From Cocos nucifera (Eukaryota > Streptophyta > Magnoliopsida > Arecales > Arecaceae), in assembly GCA_006176705.1 (NCBI GenBank), contig QRFJ01002105.1, positions 361,597 through 425,596 on the forward strand: DNA of 64,000 nucleotides, given 5' to 3'. Made by a program: the position numbers and the translations under genes. The notes below the pieces were generated by a model, which ran no database searches, had not been told where the DNA came from, and saw only the letters and a program-made list of their open reading frames with translations. Below, piece after piece: positions 11,635 to 22,389 of the stretch (its first letter is position 1; every line of letters starts with the position of its first letter).

Positions 11635-12564
11635 TATTGCCGTCCACAACATCCTAAGCATCACCTAGCTCTAATACCAAATTGTAGACCCACGATATCG
11701 CTTGAACGCCAATCATCCTTGATATCATAAGCATTGATACCATGTTGCGGAAGCCTCTGATCTTTAGCACGGACCTGAAGGAACCTGTGATGTTCTTTAT
11801 GGACAACAAACCATAGATCCAATACCTAGATCTATGCTGGGGCACCTCCCTCCTTGGGCTTAAGGGAGGTGCTCTCTCTCTCTAGGACTTCTTCAAGAAC
11901 CTAGGGTAACTATACTAGAGAGAAGAGAAGAAGAGAGAATTGAGGGAGAAAAGGTCTGTATTCCATAGCATAATGAAACCCTAATACAACTTATGTATTT
12001 ATACATAGCCATTAGGTCCGACCAAAAAACTCCCTGGCTAATCCAATACATGAAAGCACTCATCGAGCCCATGTACACCCATGTCTCCCATGCTCTCATT
12101 CTCTGGATCTAGACTCGACCCATACATGAATTAGTCCCCTTAAAACCTCTCAAACTAGGCCTTAAGACCCTTAGGATTAACTCAAACCCTAGCCCAAAAC
12201 AAACCCTCATGTAACTCTGCCCGCTCACTAAGCTAGCTCAGTCTCAGCACTGAGTCGACTAAGTTCCACTGGGTTGGCTCAGTCTACAACTGAGCCGACC
12301 AAGTTCTATGCTATGCCAGTAGTCCTAAACGTGCAGCTCTCTATTTTGCCTATGCACTAAGACTTAGCCGATCCAGTTTTGGATTGAGCCAGCTAACCTA
12401 TAGAAAATCTTTTTTCTGTAGTCTTGATTCATTGACTTTGGTTCCTTGCTTCACCTTGAATTTTAGATCTTTGAAGCACTAACCAAGCCCCTGGAATCCC
12501 CGTAGCCAACCCCCTGACTCCTTTCATGGCCTTCCAAGGCTTAAGAGCACCATAAATCCTTATA
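11635..12564 (-). repeat. Family C 3' LTR (minus-strand element)
   Basis: About 930 bp, matching 13821-14659 in the same orientation. On the minus strand it starts TATAAGGATTTATGG (decayed from TGTGAGG) and ends GGCAATA. A purine stretch (CAAGATGGAGAT) lies just upstream of it in element orientation and is shared with the other family C copy, which supports it as the polypurine tract. Repeated motifs like gagccgac/ggctcag lie around 12230-12400. Confidence 0.8.
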
Positions 12565-13820
12565 ATCTCCATCTTGGTGCTCCCAAGCCTTGGTAAACTC
12601 CTCGGCAATGACCTCCTGCATGATCCCGCTGTCCCTACGCACTCGACAGCCCCTTGTGCAATCATCACCTCCGCTAATCATCTTCAACTATTATGCACTC
12701 TTAAGGCCTTTAGGATGACCACCTCCACTGTTGAAGAACTTGGCTTGCACATCTGCACCATCCTGAAATTGTAGGACCCCTTTTGCTTAGCAGCTGCATC
12801 ACTTTTTTTGAACTTTTCTGTAACATTTCTGTATTAGCACTTGCTACAAACCCTGACATGGTCTCCTCAGAACTATGCCTATCCTCCTACACATGCCGCT
12901 CCACCTGAAACTGTGCATCACTGGCATTGGTGCTAGGATATCGATCCTCCCGCACCCCTTTGCTCTGAACTCATGTCAAATTCCTCTCTAATTATGAAGC
13001 CATCTCTTTGAAGCTCCAACAATATTCGAAGTCCATCTGATGCCATAGAAGCTGACTCTATCATCGAGTCCCTCGAGGCTAACCACTCAATGCTGCACTG
13101 CTGAGCTTGCCGCTGCACCTCGAACATCATCGTTGCCCCTTCTAACCCTCCACACTCCGCGAACCCCTTCGAAGCCATCTCGGATACCTTTGCAACCCAC
13201 GGGCACCTTCAAAACCCAAGAGCTCATCCAACTCTTCTGAATTCAGTGACTGAACCATAGAAAATTCCATCCTAGTCCTTCTCTTCTACCGCTACACCAA
13301 CCATCGCTTCAGTTGCGTTCGGAGGACCATCCTCCAGCTGAGCTACGACTCTTCCTGATGCTTCTATAGAAGAAATCTGATCCATGATACTTCCGACTGC
13401 TAGATGCCTCTGGTGCTCCTTGAGACCCCCGACTCTTCCTGAGACCTACACCTGGTCTCCTTGAGATACCACTGATACTCTCTGCTGAGATACACTTCTT
13501 GGCTACTACAGCACTCCAGTGCTCTCTGCTAGTCATATAACCATCATACATCTCGGCCTTTCCATCAAGATCGATTAGCAAATCATGCATCAAATCCTTC
13601 CACCTCAAAAAATTTTTTTTTCGTTAATCCTCTCAACCTCCACCTTTAACCCGTTGCTCCTGGTCGGCCAAACCACAGCAACAACAAGGTAGATTTGAGA
13701 CATACCATGGAATCCTTGTACAGATTTCTGATTTCATGTTGTACAACTTTTCCTTCCCTTTCATGCACCATCAGGCTCTGAAACCTGGCTCCTTCCATGC
13801 ACCATCAGGCTTTGATACCA
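12565..13820 (-). pseudogene. Family C internal region with a conserved but broken open frame
   Basis: Minus-strand frames of 99 codons (13608-13309) and 81 codons (13178-12933) remain open here. In the second, a short block V-Q-R-Q-A-Q-Q-C-S-I-E-W-L-A-S has a clear counterpart at about 27760-27810 in the other family C copy, where one codon is a stop. Conservation of the same frame in two old copies suggests the ancestor encoded a protein. I do not recognise a gag zinc knuckle, protease, polymerase or integrase motif, and assign no function. It may be a diverged gag or captured host sequence. Confidence 0.45.
13808..13820 (-). promoter_or_regulatory. Primer binding site of the minus-strand family C element
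   Basis: The minus strand reads TGGTATCAAAGCC directly inside the 5' LTR (13821), an initiator-Met-type primer site. The same site, TGGTATCAGAGCC, follows the 5' LTR of the plus-strand copy at 27001. A similar but degenerate TGGTATCA sequence inside both LTRs about 110 bp earlier should not be mistaken for it. Confidence 0.8.
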
Positions 13821-14659
13821 TATTGCCATCCACAATATTTTAGGCATCACCTAGCTCTGATACCAAATTGTAGAACCATGATATCGCTCAAACGCCAATC
13901 ATTCTTGACATCACAAGCACTGATACCATGTTACGGAAGCTCCTGATCTTTAGTACGGACCTGAAGAAACCTGTGATATTCTCTATGGGTAGCAAACCAT
14001 AGATCCAACACTTAGATCTATGCTGGGCCTCTTCAAGAACCTAGGGCAACTACACTAGAGAGAAGAGAGAATTGAGGGAGAAAAGGTCTGTATTTCACAG
14101 CATAATGCAATCCTAATACAACCTATATATTTATACGTAGCCATTAGGCCCGACCAAAAAACTCTCCGGCTAATCCAATACATGAAAGCACTCATCGAGC
14201 TCATGTGCACCCATGTTTTCCATGCTTTCATCCTCTGAATCTAAATTCGAATCATACATAACTTAGCCCCCTTAAGACCTCTCAAATCAGACCTTAAGAC
14301 CCCTAGGATCAACCCAGACTCTAGCCCAAAATAGACCCTCGCGTAACTCTGCCCGTGCACTAAGCTGACTCAATTTCAGCATTGAGCCAGCTAAGTTCCA
14401 CTGGGCCATGCCAGCAATCTCGAATGCACAGCTCTCTATTTTATCTATGCGCTGAGACTTAGCCAACCCAGTTTTAGACTGAGCTGGCTAACCTGTAGAA
14501 AATCTTCTTTCTACAGTCTTGATTTTTTGGCTTTGGTTCCTTGCTTCACCTTGAATCCTAGGTCTCCGAAGCACCAACCAAGCCCCTGAAATCTCCAGAG
14601 CCAACCCCCTGACTCCTCCCATGGCCTTCCAAGGCTTGGGAGCACCATAAATCCTCACA
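13821..14659 (-). repeat. Family C 5' LTR (minus-strand element)
   Basis: About 840 bp. On the minus strand it begins TGTGAGGATTTATGG at 14659 and ends GGCAATA at 13821. It is shorter than its partner because of small deletions. A TATA-like TATAAATATA on the minus strand lies around 14122-14136, matching the position of the TATA box in the other family C LTRs. Confidence 0.8.
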
Positions 14660-16020
14660 CGCCGACCTTGAAAGCATTGGATGAACCATCCACGTACAAG
14701 GCCCAAAAGCCTTCAGGGAGATCTATTCTTGTTTCAGGGGAGTTCGACTGTAGTCATGGGACACCAACCTCGTGTGGCTGAAGTTTGGCTTCATCTGGAA
14801 TGATACATTCTACTATGAAGTCGGCCAGTATCTGAGCCTTGATTGATGGCCGAGGTTGAAAATTGATGACAATCTTCGTGAGCTCAATTGCCCACTTCGC
14901 TATTCTTCCAAAGATATTTATCCGTTGAAGAACTACCTTGATGGGTTGATCAGTAAGGAGTATTATGGAGTGCCCCTAGAAATAAGATCAGAGCCTTCAG
15001 ACTGTAATCAACAAAGCATAAGTTAGTTTTTCTAACTTATACCTGATTTTAGCATCCCTCAGAACATGGCTTATATAGTAGATCAACTTCTGCACTTTTG
15101 CCTCTTCCTTGACTAGGATTGCTGCAAGGGCCGTAGGGGAGACCACTGGATACAAAAATAATTCTTCTCTAGGTTTGGACTTGGCCAACAGAGGAGGTTA
15201 GCTGAGATAGTTTTTCAATTCCTCAAATGCTTGTTGGCATTCAGGAGTCCAGTAGAAGTTTTTCGATTGCTTGAGGACCTGGAAGAAGGACATACATCGC
15301 TCGACTGACCTCAAAACGAAGTGATTCAGAGATGCTACCTTTTTTGTTAGGCACTGAACTTCTTTTATTATCTTTGGAGCAATTATTTCTTGAATGGCTT
15401 AGATTTTCTTTGGATTTGCTTCGATTTCGTACCTCAACACCATGAACCCTAAGAACTTTTCTAAAGTTACTCTGAAGGTATACTTGATCGGATTTACCTT
15501 CATTTTATGCTTTTGGAGTGCATTGAAGGTCTCTTCCAAGTCTGTGATGTGATTCACGAAAGATCAGCTCTAAATAAATATGTCATCTACATAAACTTTC
15601 ATGTTGTGATTAATTTGCTCCTAAAGATTTTGTTCACCAAGTGCTGGTAGATCGCACCTGCATTTTTAAGCCCAAAGAGTATCACCCTGTAACAATAGAG
15701 ACCACATCAGTAATAAAAGCAATTTTCTTCTCATCTTCTGGTGCCATCCGAATTTGATTATAATTGAAGAAGGTATCTATAAAAGTGAGTAGCTCATGGC
15801 TCAAAGTTGCATTCATCAGCTAATCAATTCTGGACAGAGGGTAGCTATCTTCTGGATAAGTCTTGTTCAATTTTTTGAAGTCTATGCATATCCTTCACTT
15901 GCCATTTTCCATCTTGATGAGGACCACATCGGAGACCCAGTCTGGGTAGGATACTTTCTGGATGAACTTAGCTTTGAGAAGCTTGTCAACCTCTTCCATA
16001 ATTGCTTTCTACCACTCTGA
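14660..16020 (-). pseudogene. Tat1 reverse transcriptase and RNase H (decayed)
   Basis: On the minus strand, from right to left: reverse transcriptase fingers and palm (about 16000-15600) with the catalytic Y-V-D-D at 15582-15593 inside M-K-V-Y-V-D-D-I-F-I; the thumb and connection (about 15580-15240); the RNase H (15188-14997) with Y-Y-I-S-H-V-L-R-D-A; and the start of the second RNase H with V-D-G-S-S at 14680-14693. Stops and frameshifts interrupt the frame repeatedly, although the YVDD core survives. The equivalent Tat2 segment is 32031-32636. Confidence 0.85.
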
Positions 16021-16505
16021 TGCATAGCCGTGCATCTTTTCTTTTACGTGCTGATGCTTGGGATCAACAGTCAAGCGATACTCCATGACTTCAGCATCAA
16101 TTTTGGACATATTTGAGGGAATTAAAGCAAAAACATCCACATTTTCTTGTAGAAAGGCGAGGAGCTACTTTCTGACTTCTTCCCCTAGATTGGAGCTAAT
16201 CTAAATAGTATGATCCTCATTCCCATCATTCAAAGAAATTATAATAAGAACTTCCATAGGCTCATCCCACTCTTCAGTTAGATCATCACGGGCATCAAGC
16301 CCATCCATCGGATAAGGATCTGGTTGCCCTCCCCCTTATAAGGCAATTGTATAGCAGTGTTTTGCCAAAGCTTGATCTCTTCTAACTTCTCCGATTTCAT
16401 AATTTGTTGAAAACTTTATTTTCAAATAATAAGTTGATATCATGGCTTGAAGTGCATTCAAACCAGATCGGCCAAGAATTGCATTGTAGGTGGAAGGGGC
16501 CTTTA
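16021..16505 (-). pseudogene. Tat1 linker between protease and reverse transcriptase
   Basis: This stretch lies between recognisable protease and polymerase parts and should encode their linker and the N-terminal part of reverse transcriptase. No long frame is open and I can point to no motif. Confidence 0.4.
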
Positions 16506-16740
16506 CTACCAAGAAATCAACCTGTGTCTTGACTGCCTTGGGATTATCCCTTCAATCGGTATAGCATTGCCAGTGAAGCCCACCAATGAAAAGTTCATTG
16601 GTCCTAAGCGATTACTAAGTATGGACATTTTGGAGAAAGCACCATAAAACAAGATATCAACAGAGTTTTCATTATCAATTAAAATGCAATGTACATCATA
16701 GTCAGTATGGTACAGAAAATAATAGATGCTAGAAAGAGCT
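16506..16740 (-). pseudogene. Tat1 aspartic protease region (decayed)
   Basis: The minus-strand frame contains L-I-D-N-E-N-S-V-D-I-L-F-Y, recognisable as the Tat-type protease active-site block. The residues after the catalytic Asp-Asn are changed, so activity is unlikely. Downstream residues L-G-P-M-N-F-S-L-V-G-F-T-G-N fit the same family. The frame runs to 16814 into what seems to be untranslated or LTR sequence, and no gag with a zinc knuckle lies upstream. Gag therefore seems to have been deleted between the LTR and the protease. Confidence 0.65.
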
Positions 16741-16774
16741 GGAGTTGGGGAAGACGTGGTCGCCGCCAGGACCT

Positions 16775-17788
16775 GCAAGATAGTCCGAACTAAAGATGGG
16801 GCTGGCTCAGGCAAGACCCTCTAACGATCAAGTCAGTTCTCTAATTAACAAAAATGGAGCACTCAAGAGTTTAGAGAGGAAATAGGAGCTTAGAGGAGAA
16901 GATGTATCTGGAGAGTCCCTTAAATAGGTGGAGCTTGTAACAAAATGATAATGATAGCTGTAATCGTCTGCTAGTGGGCCATTCGGGGGCATATGAAGTT
17001 TGTTATGAAGAGTGATGTCCGTTGTCACGATTTGCCAGTTTGTTGGAGATTAATGTTGGAGTTCGGATAGAATCATCACACCTATAAGCAAGCTATAAAT
17101 AGGAAAGAACTCTGTGTCCAATAGTTCTGGAGTGGTTTGGATGTCTTCGAGGTTGTTTGCATGATGGGTGATATTTGCTGAGTTAGGAGTTGAGCTTGTG
17201 TTGACAATGAGGTCCTTTCACTATCTAAGTCCGCTCAATTGATGTACAGAATATAAGATGGCTGGTTCAACCTCTAAAACAAGTTCGATTGAAAGAAGTT
17301 TGATTTGAAGGAGTCCGATTGAAATGAGTTCATCTAAAAAGAGTTCGTTAAGCGATTGGAAGGAGTTCATCTGAAAGAAGTTCAATTGAAAAGGGTTTGA
17401 CTGGAAGGAGTCCGATCAAAAGAAGTTTGCTGCTTATAGCAGGGGAATTCGATTGCCTTTACAATCTATTACCAAGCAAGATCAGATGGATTGGGTTTTG
17501 ATGCTTAAGCCTTGCTGTCCAGTGGAAGGTAGCTACTTTTACTGTTCAAGCTTATCCGGATGAGGTTCATAATGCCTTGTAGGTTCTGTGGTTAACCAAT
17601 GGAGTTGGTAATCATGGTTGAGAAGATCGTCTGGTACATGTGAGTTGGAGGTTGGCCATCCCAGGATAAGCGGTAGCAAGAAATCAAACTGGTTGAAGTT
17701 TGGTCATGGTTGTCACACCTTGATCTGGTCACGTCGAGATTGAACAAATTGCCAAACTTCGGCAAAAGCAACTTTATCACCAACACCA
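16775..17788 (-). repeat. Tat LTR, minus orientation, seemingly shared by Tat1 and Tat2
   Basis: The right edge is set by a polypurine tract (17789-17800) followed, on the minus strand, by TGGTGTTGG. A TATA-like CTATTTAAGG on the minus strand lies at 16919-16927. To the left follows Tat1 (protease to integrase), so this works as the Tat1 5' LTR. To the right follow a polypurine tract and the antisense gene, which fits the Tat2 3' end. The left edge is uncertain: a possible primer site TGGCGGCGACC on the minus strand lies near 16757-16768. A 15-bp minisatellite lies in its U3 part. Confidence 0.5.
17282..17430 (+). repeat. 15-bp minisatellite in the Tat LTR
   Basis: About nine consecutive units follow the pattern 'agttcgattgaaaga', nearly all exactly 15 bp; one is 22 bp. 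Units 2-3 and 8-9 resemble each other more than their neighbours, which hints at a higher-order duplication. The array is in the U3 part of the inferred LTR. Confidence 0.85.
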
Positions 17789-17800
17789 GTCCCCCTACTC
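17789..17800 (-). promoter_or_regulatory. Polypurine tract of Tat2 (candidate)
   Basis: The minus strand reads AGTAGGGGGAC immediately before a TG that can begin an LTR. G-rich tracts of this kind are typical second-strand primers of Ty3/gypsy elements. The partner LTR needed to prove the boundary is not in the window. Confidence 0.5.
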
Positions 17801-18097
17801 CTGAGTTCGAAGTTTTGAAAGAAGAAAGTACAAATATGAGTGTTGAAGTTCTTTGCAGGCTTTCCCATGCTTGGAAGATGAAAAGTTTGACTTTTTTTGA
17901 CCAACGCCGAAGCTTCTTAATGAGTGAATGACATGAAAGGATGTTTGTTTTCAAAATTTGTCCCGGCATGGAGTTCTGAGTATGGCATCATTAATGTTCT
18001 GTTAGTTGTCAGGGTTAGGCATGATGGCTCAGACGTGCGGTAGGTTGGTATTGGCTGAAGAGGGTCTACAATCATAACCGTCCTAGATTTTCTCTAC

Positions 18098-18106
18098 TAT
18101 TTAAAG
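18098..18106 (+). promoter_or_regulatory. TATA-like site upstream of the antisense Tat2 gene
   Basis: CTACTATTTAAAGTCCC on the plus strand is followed by a pyrimidine-rich leader and, about 90 bp later, the start codon at 18196. It is well placed to drive the antisense gene from just outside the Tat LTR. Function is inferred. Confidence 0.4.
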
Positions 18107-18195
18107 TCCCGTCTCCCCCGACTCCTCATTTTCGCCCGTGCGCTCCTTCCTTCCTTCTGTTCTTCACTTCTTTCGAGCATCCAGTTCAGCCTCCA

Positions 18196-19099
18196 TTGAG
18201 ATTTCTCCGATCATCGACATCCTTCCCGACTGCTTTCCGCCTTTTCGATCATCCTCCGAGGCTTTTCGATCAGTTTAGGTTAGTCTCTGATCTCTTCTTC
18301 CCCTTTCCTTTGCTTTTCTTTCACTGCCTAGGGTTCTTTTGGTTTCTTCTGTATGAGATTATTGTTCTCCAAAAACTTTCACAACCCTTTTTTTCACTAG
18401 ATTTTTCGAGGTATTTTCTAAATAGTTTGACCCAAATGTCTGGTGACATTTCTAGGTCCAACAATTCTAGGAGTTTGTCTGGGCCGAACTCCTCAAAGCC
18501 GGTCCCTAGGGTAGAAATCAAAATTAGGGAGGCACCTCGTCTAGTTTTCATTCTCAAAACCATCCCCTGCTCAATGTCTTCCGAAGACCTATCTTTAGAT
18601 AGAATCCAATATGGGGTGCCACTTGAATATGATCTTGAACTCCTTAGGTTGAGCGACTGAGCTTGTACCCCTCCTCCTAGTCACTTCTGCCTGTACTTGG
18701 AAGCTTTTTATGCTGGATTGCACCTTCCGCTTCCTTCCTTCATGATTGCCCTTTTTTGCTTCCTGAATATTTCTCTAGCCTCCATGGTCCCGAACTCCTT
18801 TAGATTTATTATAGGATTTCTCTTTCTTTGTATTACCATCGAAGTCCATCCTACCATCTCCTTATTTCAAAATTATTTTACCATTAAGCGCCATCCTACT
18901 ACTAAGGACTGGTGGTACCTTTCTTCTCAGCTCAGCAAGAAGGAGCTACTGAAAGGTGCTTCTTCTTTCATTCACAACTAGAAGGAGAAGTTCTTCTATA
19001 TTTCTTGTCCAATCCTAGAGTTAAGACTTCCACCCTAGGGATATCTGAGGGACTCAGTCCACCGAGCTTCAGGCTTAGAAAGAGAGGATTAGGACTCAA
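18196..19099 (+). pseudogene. Antisense gene of Tat2, N-terminal part: 'putative gypsy-type transposon' family
   Basis: The plus-strand frame opens at ATG 18196 and runs 154 codons to a stop at 18658. The homologous reading resumes at once in another frame and continues to about 18981 or further. The second part carries landmarks I associate with the plant 'putative gypsy type transposon' domain (Pfam PF04195): L-P-S-F-M-I, P-N-S-F-R-F-I-I-G-F, H-P-T-I-S-L-F and a final S-F-I-H-N-W-K-E-K-F-F block. The gene lies opposite to Tat2 pol, between pol and the 3' LTR, as in some Tat-lineage elements with extra antisense frames. The function of the family is unknown to me. It is interrupted at 19100 by a solo LTR and continues at 20981. 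Loss of frame marks it as a pseudogene. Confidence 0.65.
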
Positions 19100-20975
19100 T
19101 GATAAGTGCTAAAAATACACTAATAAAAGTATTAAATTATAAAATAATTTATCTTAATTTAAATAAATTAATACTTTTATTAGTCTTTTGTAGGAAAGAA
19201 GGCTGTCAATAGAAAGAGCTCAATTTTTTGGTTCAAATGAAACAAGTTTGAAGAAAAATGAAGTTAAATTGAGCCAAAAATTGAATTTCAATGGAAATAA
19301 AAAAATAAAAAAAATTTAAATGCCGGCCGATCCAGACTGAACTAGTTCAGAAAACCAGCTTAGCCGACCCAGCCCGACCACAAACCTGACCGCCCGACCA
19401 CCCGACCCAGCCTGACGTCAGGAAACCATGTGGCCTACCATAGACTGCTACAGTAACAGAGCTAGGGGTATATCGGGGAATTCACATGGTGGCGTGCGCT
19501 GATTCGCTAGAGAAAGTGGTGGTCTATGCAAGACTTGGCTCGCAATCAATCTACCCAAGCCTAGGGCTCAATCTGACGGTTGGCAATGCTAGATTTCGAT
19601 CTGATGGATGAGACGAAGATGCTGATGGATGGCAGATCTGGCGGTCGATGATGATCCAACGATTTAGGCATGTCCCAATTTTTAACTAAGCATCTGAAGC
19701 CTTTTAAATGCTGATCTAATGGTCCAAAATTCATCTGGAAGTTGATCTGATGGTCAAAATTAATTTTGACTTGATCTAGGAGGTTTTGAAGGGTTTTTGA
19801 GTGGTTTTTGGCCCATTTGATCAGCATCCAATGGTAAAAATAATCCAGAAGCCTCTTCGACTAATTTTAGGAGTTCTAATCCCGATTGCTTCAGGATTTC
19901 TTATGGAAACTCACCTTTTAAGCCTATTTAAAAGCCCTACTATGGAGAGAGTCTGGGAACAGAGAGAGCTAGAGAGAATAAGGAGAGAAACAGAGAGGGA
20001 GAAATAGAGAAGAGGGAGCTTTTATTTTTTTATTTTCTTTTTCTTTCTTCTTTATTTTTTTTTTCTTTTCTTCTTTCTTTCTTCTTCCTTTCTTCTTCCG
20101 ATGACTAGCACACCTACCAGCAGCTTTTCTTCATCAAGTTCTCCACACTAAGAGCAACAGACGATCAATTTCAACAACAAGCAATTATTTATTTGGATTT
20201 TACATGCTTTTTATTTTATTTATTATTTTTGATCTTTTTACCATGAACTAATTTTTTTTTTACTAAGGCTAAGGTGTAGCCACTCTTTTGATATAATATT
20301 CAATATGATTTACTTTTAAATTTTATATTTTATTCATGAGAAGTATATAAATTTGTTCTTAATGCTTTTAGATTACTGGTCATCTTCTAAATTGATTTAA
20401 TGGGCATAGATGATACGGATCAAGTACGTCTATGTCAATGCTTCTTGATTTATATACCTTGTATTATAAATTTAATTAGAATTCATATGCATACTGGAAT
20501 TTTAGTGCATTTTGGATGCAGCATATTTTAATTAGAGGGTTTCACAAAACTTAAAGCATCGATATTTATTTAAATTATGCCTGGACCAAAGGGTAGTTAA
20601 TAAATATTGATAGTTTTGCTATGCTTGGACCAAAGGATAGTGAATATCTTAGGAGACTCCACCATCACATGAAATAAAATTAACCTAATTACTTGAATAT
20701 TGTATTGATTGAGTTGGTGAATCGATTGCCTTAGTAACCTATTGCTCTTGAATTAAACCCTAATAATTACACTCTCTATTTTCTTGCAATTTTCTTAATT
20801 ATTTCTCTATTTTTTTTATTTTCTTCTTATTCTCATAAATCAATTTTCTAAATAAAGCTTTGAAAAGAGTTTTTCAGTACTTATTTTTCAATCCTCTAGC
20901 GACGATACTCTACTCACTTACTTTATTACTTGATCGACTGGTGCATTTACCATAGCGATAGATTAGCACGCATCA
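19100..20975 (+). repeat. LTR-G: solo gypsy-type LTR in the antisense gene
   Basis: It starts TGATAAGTGCTAAAAATAC and ends AGCACGCATCA, 1,876 bp, flanked by CTCAA (19095-19099) and CTCAG (20976-20980), a 4-of-5 target duplication. No internal region or primer site is present. A TATA-like CCTATTTAAAAG at 19923-19934 supports plus orientation. The beginning and end resemble LTRs of plant Ty3/gypsy elements (Athila or Tat type), but I cannot name the lineage from the LTR alone. The antisense reading on the two sides joins once it is removed. Confidence 0.75.
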
Positions 20976-20980
20976 CTCAG

Positions 20981-22269
20981 CTACTAGACTTAGGAATTAT
21001 CAAGCTCCTCTTCTGTCTGAGCTAACAAAGGATCGGACCTTGTTCAACCTCGGCTTAAGTGCCTTCAATCCAGTAGGTATACTTTTGAGCTTCATAAATT
21101 AGCTTTCTATCTTTTATTCTAACTGTGATTCTTTTGTCATCGCATAAATGGACTCGAACGAGCTGCAGTGCCTTTTCAAGGAGCTCCAAGCTCATAAGAG
21201 GAAGAAGGGTGGTTGCCCAGCGAGACTTCGAAGAAAGCAAGGATTTATGCCTCGAGCTCTGCCATGCTTGCTGATTCTACTGCTGTCATCGATGCTATGG
21301 TACCTCCGACATCCTCTATTCCCCTACCAAAGTCCCCATTTCGAAACCTCCTACTCATAAAGGAATGGGGGTAGAAAAGAGAAGGAAGAAGTCAACCGCC
21401 CAAAAGCCCCATCACGAAGCCAACTCCAATGGATCCAACAATGACAGTGAGGATTCGGGGGAAAAATCCTTCAAGAACCGAGAGATTATCAAGTCTTTAA
21501 TTGATGGGTGCACCCTACCCAAAGTTGTGGACAGGATCGTTGATGCCGACTTCGGACAACATATCTGGGACTCTCTTAGGACCTTCCTTGAGGTAACCAC
21601 CTCATCCCCTTTCCTTGACTTGTTCTTATGCTTGTTCATTAGCATAATTTGTTCTCTCTTCTTTTTCTTGCAGCTAGGTCACCAACTGATTGTCAACATC
21701 ATGGAGCTGAACTGTCAAAGGTTGGAGATGGAGAAGCTATAGGAAAAACATCAGGTCAAAATTGATTGCCTCCTCAAAGAAAAATCCATGGAGGTCGGGG
21801 GCCTTCTAGAGATGATCTGGAACATCGAACAAACCCCGACGTAGGTGGAGGAGCTCGGCCAGGAGACCAAAAAAAGGAAGAAGGTCATGGCTGAAATAGC
21901 CAAAAGAGAGAGGCAGACTTTGGAGCAGATCTCGGAGGCCAAGGCTCAGGCGGTACAATATTTCAAGGTCTCCTTTGAGATGAAGGATATCAAGGTCAAC
22001 TTTGCTAAAGTAGCCTTCATCAAGGGTTCTAGCTCTGCCAAAGTAATGTGACTGAGAAGTTTTTTGAGCTCAATCTCAGCTTTCTGAATGACGGAGCTTC
22101 TAATGATGAGGTAGGGTCGTCCACTGTAGGCGCCAATCTTCCATCCGTTAAACTTTCTTCTGCTGTGCCTCCTTTCGCATCAACTAAACCAACTCCAGAG
22201 CCTGAGGCTACCCCAGAAGTGCCGAGCTCCTCAAATACTTCTCCTCCCGAGGTTGAAGGTCTTTAATCA
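20981..22269 (+). pseudogene. Antisense gene of Tat2, middle part with an intron
   Basis: After the LTR-G insertion the antisense gene continues through overlapping frames (21148-21360, 21365-21742, 21845-22051, 22048-22266). These encode a polar, Lys/Glu-rich protein, then L-G-H-Q-L-I-V-N and a coiled-coil-like segment rich in Glu, Lys and Gln (about 21845-21960), then a Ser/Pro/Glu-rich tail. Frameshifts and stops separate the parts. A canonical GT...AG intron interrupts it at 21593-21673. The frame ends in a stop at about 22264, where a second, weaker intron (AG|GTCTTT to ATATAG|TCTCCC at about 22389) could join it to the coiled-coil block at 22390-22900. Confidence 0.6.
21593..21673 (+). 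other. Predicted spliceosomal intron in the antisense gene
   Basis: The 81-bp segment has a GAG|GTAACC donor, a long T/C-rich run (TTCTCTCTTCTTTTTCTTG) and a TGCAG|CTAGG acceptor. It falls between codons on both sides (phase 0). It is itself open and a multiple of three, so retention would also keep frame, but its composition is strongly hydrophobic and unlike the flanking polar protein. Confidence 0.6.
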
Positions 22270-22389
22270 TTGTATTTTTTTCTTTTTCCTTTCACTTTTT
22301 CCTGTACTCAAGAATATTTTGATTAATGAAGGTAAACTTTTCCTTTGCAATACCCTTGAGTTATGATATTTTCCATGTATTAGATATAG

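Larger units (their letters stand above)
11635..14659 (-). mobile_element. Family C element: small LTR retrotransposon without pol, inserted in Tat1
   Basis: The two LTRs (11635-12564 and 13821-14659) flank 1.26 kb of internal DNA with a primer site next to the right LTR, so the element lies on the minus strand. It splits the Tat1 RNase H domain; the gypsy sequence resumes exactly on each side. The flanks TGCCA and CGCCG fit a 5-bp target duplication in which both CpG sites decayed in one copy. I recognise no reverse transcriptase, integrase or protease, so it would need proteins from another element. A second family member, in plus orientation, is at 26060-29282. Confidence 0.8.

Noticed and set aside
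11700..11745. TGGTATCA-like sequence next to TGCGGAAGCC as the family C primer site
   Set aside because: It gave LTRs with extra matching internal DNA on both copies. The true boundary is about 110 bp (or 65 bp) further, where a better primer site and target duplications fit.
15796..16020. Plus-strand 74-codon frame
   Set aside because: Antisense to the Tat1 reverse transcriptase; no independent support.
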